NCBI RefSeq assembly: GCF_018860525.1
Contig: NZ_JAHKPM010000069.1
Span: 83,642 to 147,641 of the forward strand
DNA: 64,000 bases
Direction of reading: 5' to 3'
Source: Vibrio hepatarius
GTDB lineage: Bacteria; Pseudomonadota; Gammaproteobacteria; Enterobacterales; Vibrionaceae
Shown here: positions 63,534-64,000 of the stretch, piece after piece
Position numbering within the stretch: position 1 is the first letter of the stretch
Layout: each line of letters begins with the position of its first letter
Notes under the pieces: generated by a model
Seen by the model: the letters and a program-made list of their open reading frames with translations, nothing else
Told to the model about the DNA's origin: nothing
The model's database searches: none
Translations under genes and position numbers: made by a program

Positions 63534-63556
63534 GTTATCAAACATGAAATGAATGA

Positions 63557-64000
63557 TTAGTAGTAAGCAGTCGTGATTGTTGTTACTGAACCAATCAAAC
63601 CTGCCTCAACAGCCTGATCGTCGACGTGAAATAGTTGACTTGTAAAGTCGACTATAGTGCTGTCTGCATCTGTAATGCTTTGTGCCAAAAGTGGGTTATC
63701 CAAAATTGATGCGCCAGAAGCAAGCTTCAATTGAACACCCATGTTTGCAGGACCTGAGCCATATGTATTACGCAGTACGTCAGTGGTAACCTGATCACCA
63801 GTCGCAACCATATCGAAAGTTGATGCCGCCGACGCACATGCTGCTGGGTCGACTGGACCAATAGAGAAGTTAACAACTTCGCCAACAACATTCACATTCG
63901 CCGCTTCTGCATCTGAAGACGTCAAAGAAGGCAAAATAATTGTGTTGCTAAGGTTGTCAGAGCCATCGTCGTTAATTACACCAATTTCACATGAAGCTGA
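63557..64000 (-). CDS. Fimbrial subunit (first pilin), 5' end outside window
   Basis: The frame is open to base 64000; 147 residues are visible. It is paralogous to the pilin at 57558: a cysteine near the start (SASCEIGVINDDG), IILPSLTSSDAE, FSIGPVDPAACASAASTFDM, YGSGPANMGVQLKLASGASI and the terminal strand TTITTAYY. It is probably the major subunit because it is first and followed by a hairpin. The apparent TTG start at 63934 is internal to the domain and not real. Confidence 0.85.
   Translation of the reverse strand, partial: SASCEIGVINDDGSDNLSNTIILPSLTSSDAEAANVNVVGEVVNFSIGPVDPAACASAASTFDMVATGDQVTTDVLRNTYGSGPANMGVQLKLASGASILDNPLLAQSITDADSTIVDFTSQLFHVDDQAVEAGLIGSVTTITTAYY

Overview
The window reads as a Vibrio-type marine gammaproteobacterial chromosome. 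The basis is low G+C, a vibriolysin-type M4 protease with a PPC tail, the Vibrio-typical small families DUF2999, DUF2850, VF530 and DUF4286, an ectoine-type aspartokinase paralogue, VCR-like attC remnants, and neighbouring ppsR/ppsA. Species and replicon cannot be fixed from the sequence; a secondary chromosome is a guess from gene content. No rRNA, tRNA or CRISPR array was seen.

Regions. (1) 0-15.7 kb is ordinary accessory and housekeeping content: the end of a chemoreceptor, secreted metalloprotease, XRE/DUF3612 regulator, two diguanylate cyclases, an EamA exporter with a divergent LysR regulator, a MscS channel, a FAH-family hydrolase and a porin. (2) 16.1-21.7 kb is a wrecked NRPS/PKS locus. 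An NRPS is cut at its adenylation domain and carries a nonsense codon. A second adenylation domain lacks its front half. A free-standing carrier protein is intact. A ketosynthase is fused in frame to the catalytic half of a sensor histidine kinase. A divergent O-methyltransferase is both N-truncated and frameshifted at an ATTT repeat. At least three deletion junctions explain the layout. (3) 22-26.8 kb holds an M28 lipoprotein peptidase, TPR and DUF4286 proteins, short tandem repeats, and an orphan, diverged ectoine-type aspartokinase bracketed by a 15-bp direct repeat.

(4) 27-34 kb is a run of small, mostly minus-strand, unrelated genes (GNAT, VF530, LysE, PhzF fragment, two nucleotidyltransferases, GFA, C39-like, VOC, NIPSNAP). 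They are separated by degenerate attC-like sites with shared hairpin cores and no integrase, so this looks like a decaying cassette cluster. (5) 34.3-39 kb holds aroG and a four-gene polar amino-acid ABC importer. (6) 39-46.9 kb is a complete aa3 cytochrome c oxidase locus: coxB-coxA-ctaG-coxC, then surf1, a SCO-like protein, ctaA and ctaB, with a DUF2909 gene set in antisense at the 5' end of surf1.

(7) 47-56.4 kb is metabolic: a phosphohexomutase, an orphan solute-binding protein, divergent ppsR/ppsA, a YjiH-family membrane protein, ferredoxin-NADP reductase and a hotdog thioesterase. (8) 56.5-64 kb is a LysR regulator followed by a chaperone-usher fimbrial operon on the minus strand: pilin, OmpA-like barrel, usher, chaperone, adhesin-like protein, second pilin. 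It runs off the right edge.
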